Part shown: in pieces, positions 5,246 through 5,765 of the stretch
Position numbering within the stretch: position 1 is the first letter of the stretch
Layout of the letters: every line of letters starts with the position of its first letter
Source of the DNA: an uncultured Eubacterium sp.
GTDB lineage: Bacteria > Bacillota > Clostridia > Peptostreptococcales > Anaerovoracaceae
Assembly (NCBI GenBank): GCA_900551775.1
Contig: URXI01000275.1
Location: 1-5,765, forward strand
Reading direction: 5' to 3'
Length of the DNA stretch: 5,765 bases
The notes under the pieces: model-generated
What the model was told of the DNA's origin: nothing
The model's database searches: none
The model's input: the letters and a program-made list of their open reading frames with translations, nothing else
Position numbers and translations under genes: made by a program

Positions 5246-5502
5246 CATGCTTCTGCGATACCACCCTAATTCGCCTGCCCTCACAGGCAAGACGCACTCT
5301 GGACATACTAACATATGTCATTCGATGTCACGGTCGAATCCCGTCTCCCCTACTCAGCTCTCCGCCTTTCGGTTTGCCCTCCCGAGTCCATTGGCTGCCA
5401 CGTCCACTGCTGTAATCTCACCATCTACAGCTCTCTCAAAGCGACCTTTGCCAGTTACTACTCTCGGTCATCGGTTTTGATGTTTTCTATTCATTTCTAT
5501 AT
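5206..5502 (-). promoter_or_regulatory. T-box leader, probably tryptophan-specific
   Basis: The leader senses uncharged tRNA and lets transcription continue into the ligase and trpS. The T-box motif AATTAGGGTGGTATCGC (5271-5255) is clear, with one base off the usual ACCGC. Stem I is closed by CCGAG/CTCGG (5467-5463 with 5386-5382) and TGGC/GCCA (5453-5450 with 5395-5392). Its internal loop has AGTA on the 5' side and AUGGA on the 3' side, so the specifier reads UGG (5390-5388), tryptophan, followed by the usual purine. The distal hairpin has GCTGTA/TACAGC and a GGTGAGA loop. A GCCTG/CAGGC stem III precedes the T-box. The T-box base following UGG is U, able to pair with A or wobble with G as discriminator. 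The specifier assignment is by eye and supported by trpS downstream. Confidence 0.92.
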
Positions 5503-5508
5503 TTAGGA

Positions 5509-5537
5509 ATTCTAACACAGCTTTTTGGCAAAGTCAA
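5509..5537 (-). promoter_or_regulatory. Sigma-A promoter of the T-box operon
   Basis: On the minus strand TTGACT (5532-5537) and TAGAAT (5509-5514) are separated by exactly 17 bases and each is one base from consensus. Transcription would begin near 5502, just before stem I of the T-box, giving a leader of about 340 bases. Confidence 0.85.
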
Positions 5538-5540
5538 GAG

Positions 5541-5765
5541 CAAAAATTGTACTTTCTCTCAAGTTCTGCATCATATATGTAAAAATGCCAGTATCGACCT
5601 GTTTTGACCCTTTTATGACACTTTACGCACTCTAGGAAGAAACTCTGCCTACATAACATGGGGCTGTCGCATTAAGGAAGAAACGGCGTAAAGCATTGTT
5701 TTCTGAATATGTTACGCCGTTTGGGAGCAGATTTAGCAGGCAGATTCGCTGCGTTTCATAGGAAA
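5541..5765. other. Gene-free right end with alternative hairpins and a possible IS end
   Basis: No coding frame is supported here. An 11-bp inverted repeat AAACGGCGTAA (5681-5691) and TTACGCCGTTT (5712-5722) encloses a 20-base loop. CTTTACGC at 5621-5628 could instead pair with GCGTAAAG at 5686-5693, so the two stems exclude each other. AGGAAGAAAC is directly repeated at 5634-5643 and 5675-5684. From 5660 the text GGGGCTGTCGCATTAAGG resembles the ends of some insertion sequences (possibly IS1182-like), but the rest would lie beyond the window. Confidence 0.4.

Noticed and set aside
5163..5321. N-terminal extension of the CoA ligase
   Set aside because: The extra codons lie in the T-box leader and its terminator; the internal ATG at 5162 has a ribosome binding site and matches the usual family start.

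Overview
The window reads as chromosome of a low- to mid-GC anaerobic Firmicute of the Clostridia type. The evidence is a T-box leader riboswitch, strong AGGAGG-type ribosome binding sites, many U-tailed hairpin terminators, and a sodium/amino-acid symporter behind a sigma-54 promoter, a pattern common in amino-acid-fermenting clostridia. The species cannot be named from the sequence.

Layout. The first ~590 bases hold the N-terminal part of an AGCS-family alanine/glycine:cation symporter on the minus strand, running off the left edge. Its upstream region has a perfect -24/-12 promoter and, about 200-260 bases further upstream, a cluster of evenly spaced TGCA motifs and a large palindrome that look like an enhancer-binding-protein site. 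At 938-1294 lie, reading on the minus strand, a promoter, tRNA-Arg(CCG), a terminator, a strange tRNA-derived element that repeats the tRNA 3' end, and a second terminator. From 1300 to 1690 there is no gene, but there is a two-copy 74-base repeat. A 54-codon gene (1694-1858, minus), too short for routine ORF calling, has its own promoter, ribosome binding site and terminator, and is divergent from a LysR-type regulator (1991-2878, plus); their promoters overlap.

The right half is one minus-strand operon: sigma-A promoter, T-box leader (5206-5502), a PaaK-family aryl-acid CoA ligase (3927-5162), then trpS (2891-3871), ending at a terminator embedded in the 3' coding end of the convergent lysR gene. 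The specifier loop can be read as UGG (tryptophan), which fits trpS. A Trp-starvation switch that first expresses an arylacetate:CoA ligase suggests that the ligase serves tryptophan supply, for example by activating indole-3-acetate for reductive carboxylation to indolepyruvate. This is the most interesting hypothesis in the window. The last ~200 bases are non-coding, with alternative hairpins and a possible insertion-sequence end.
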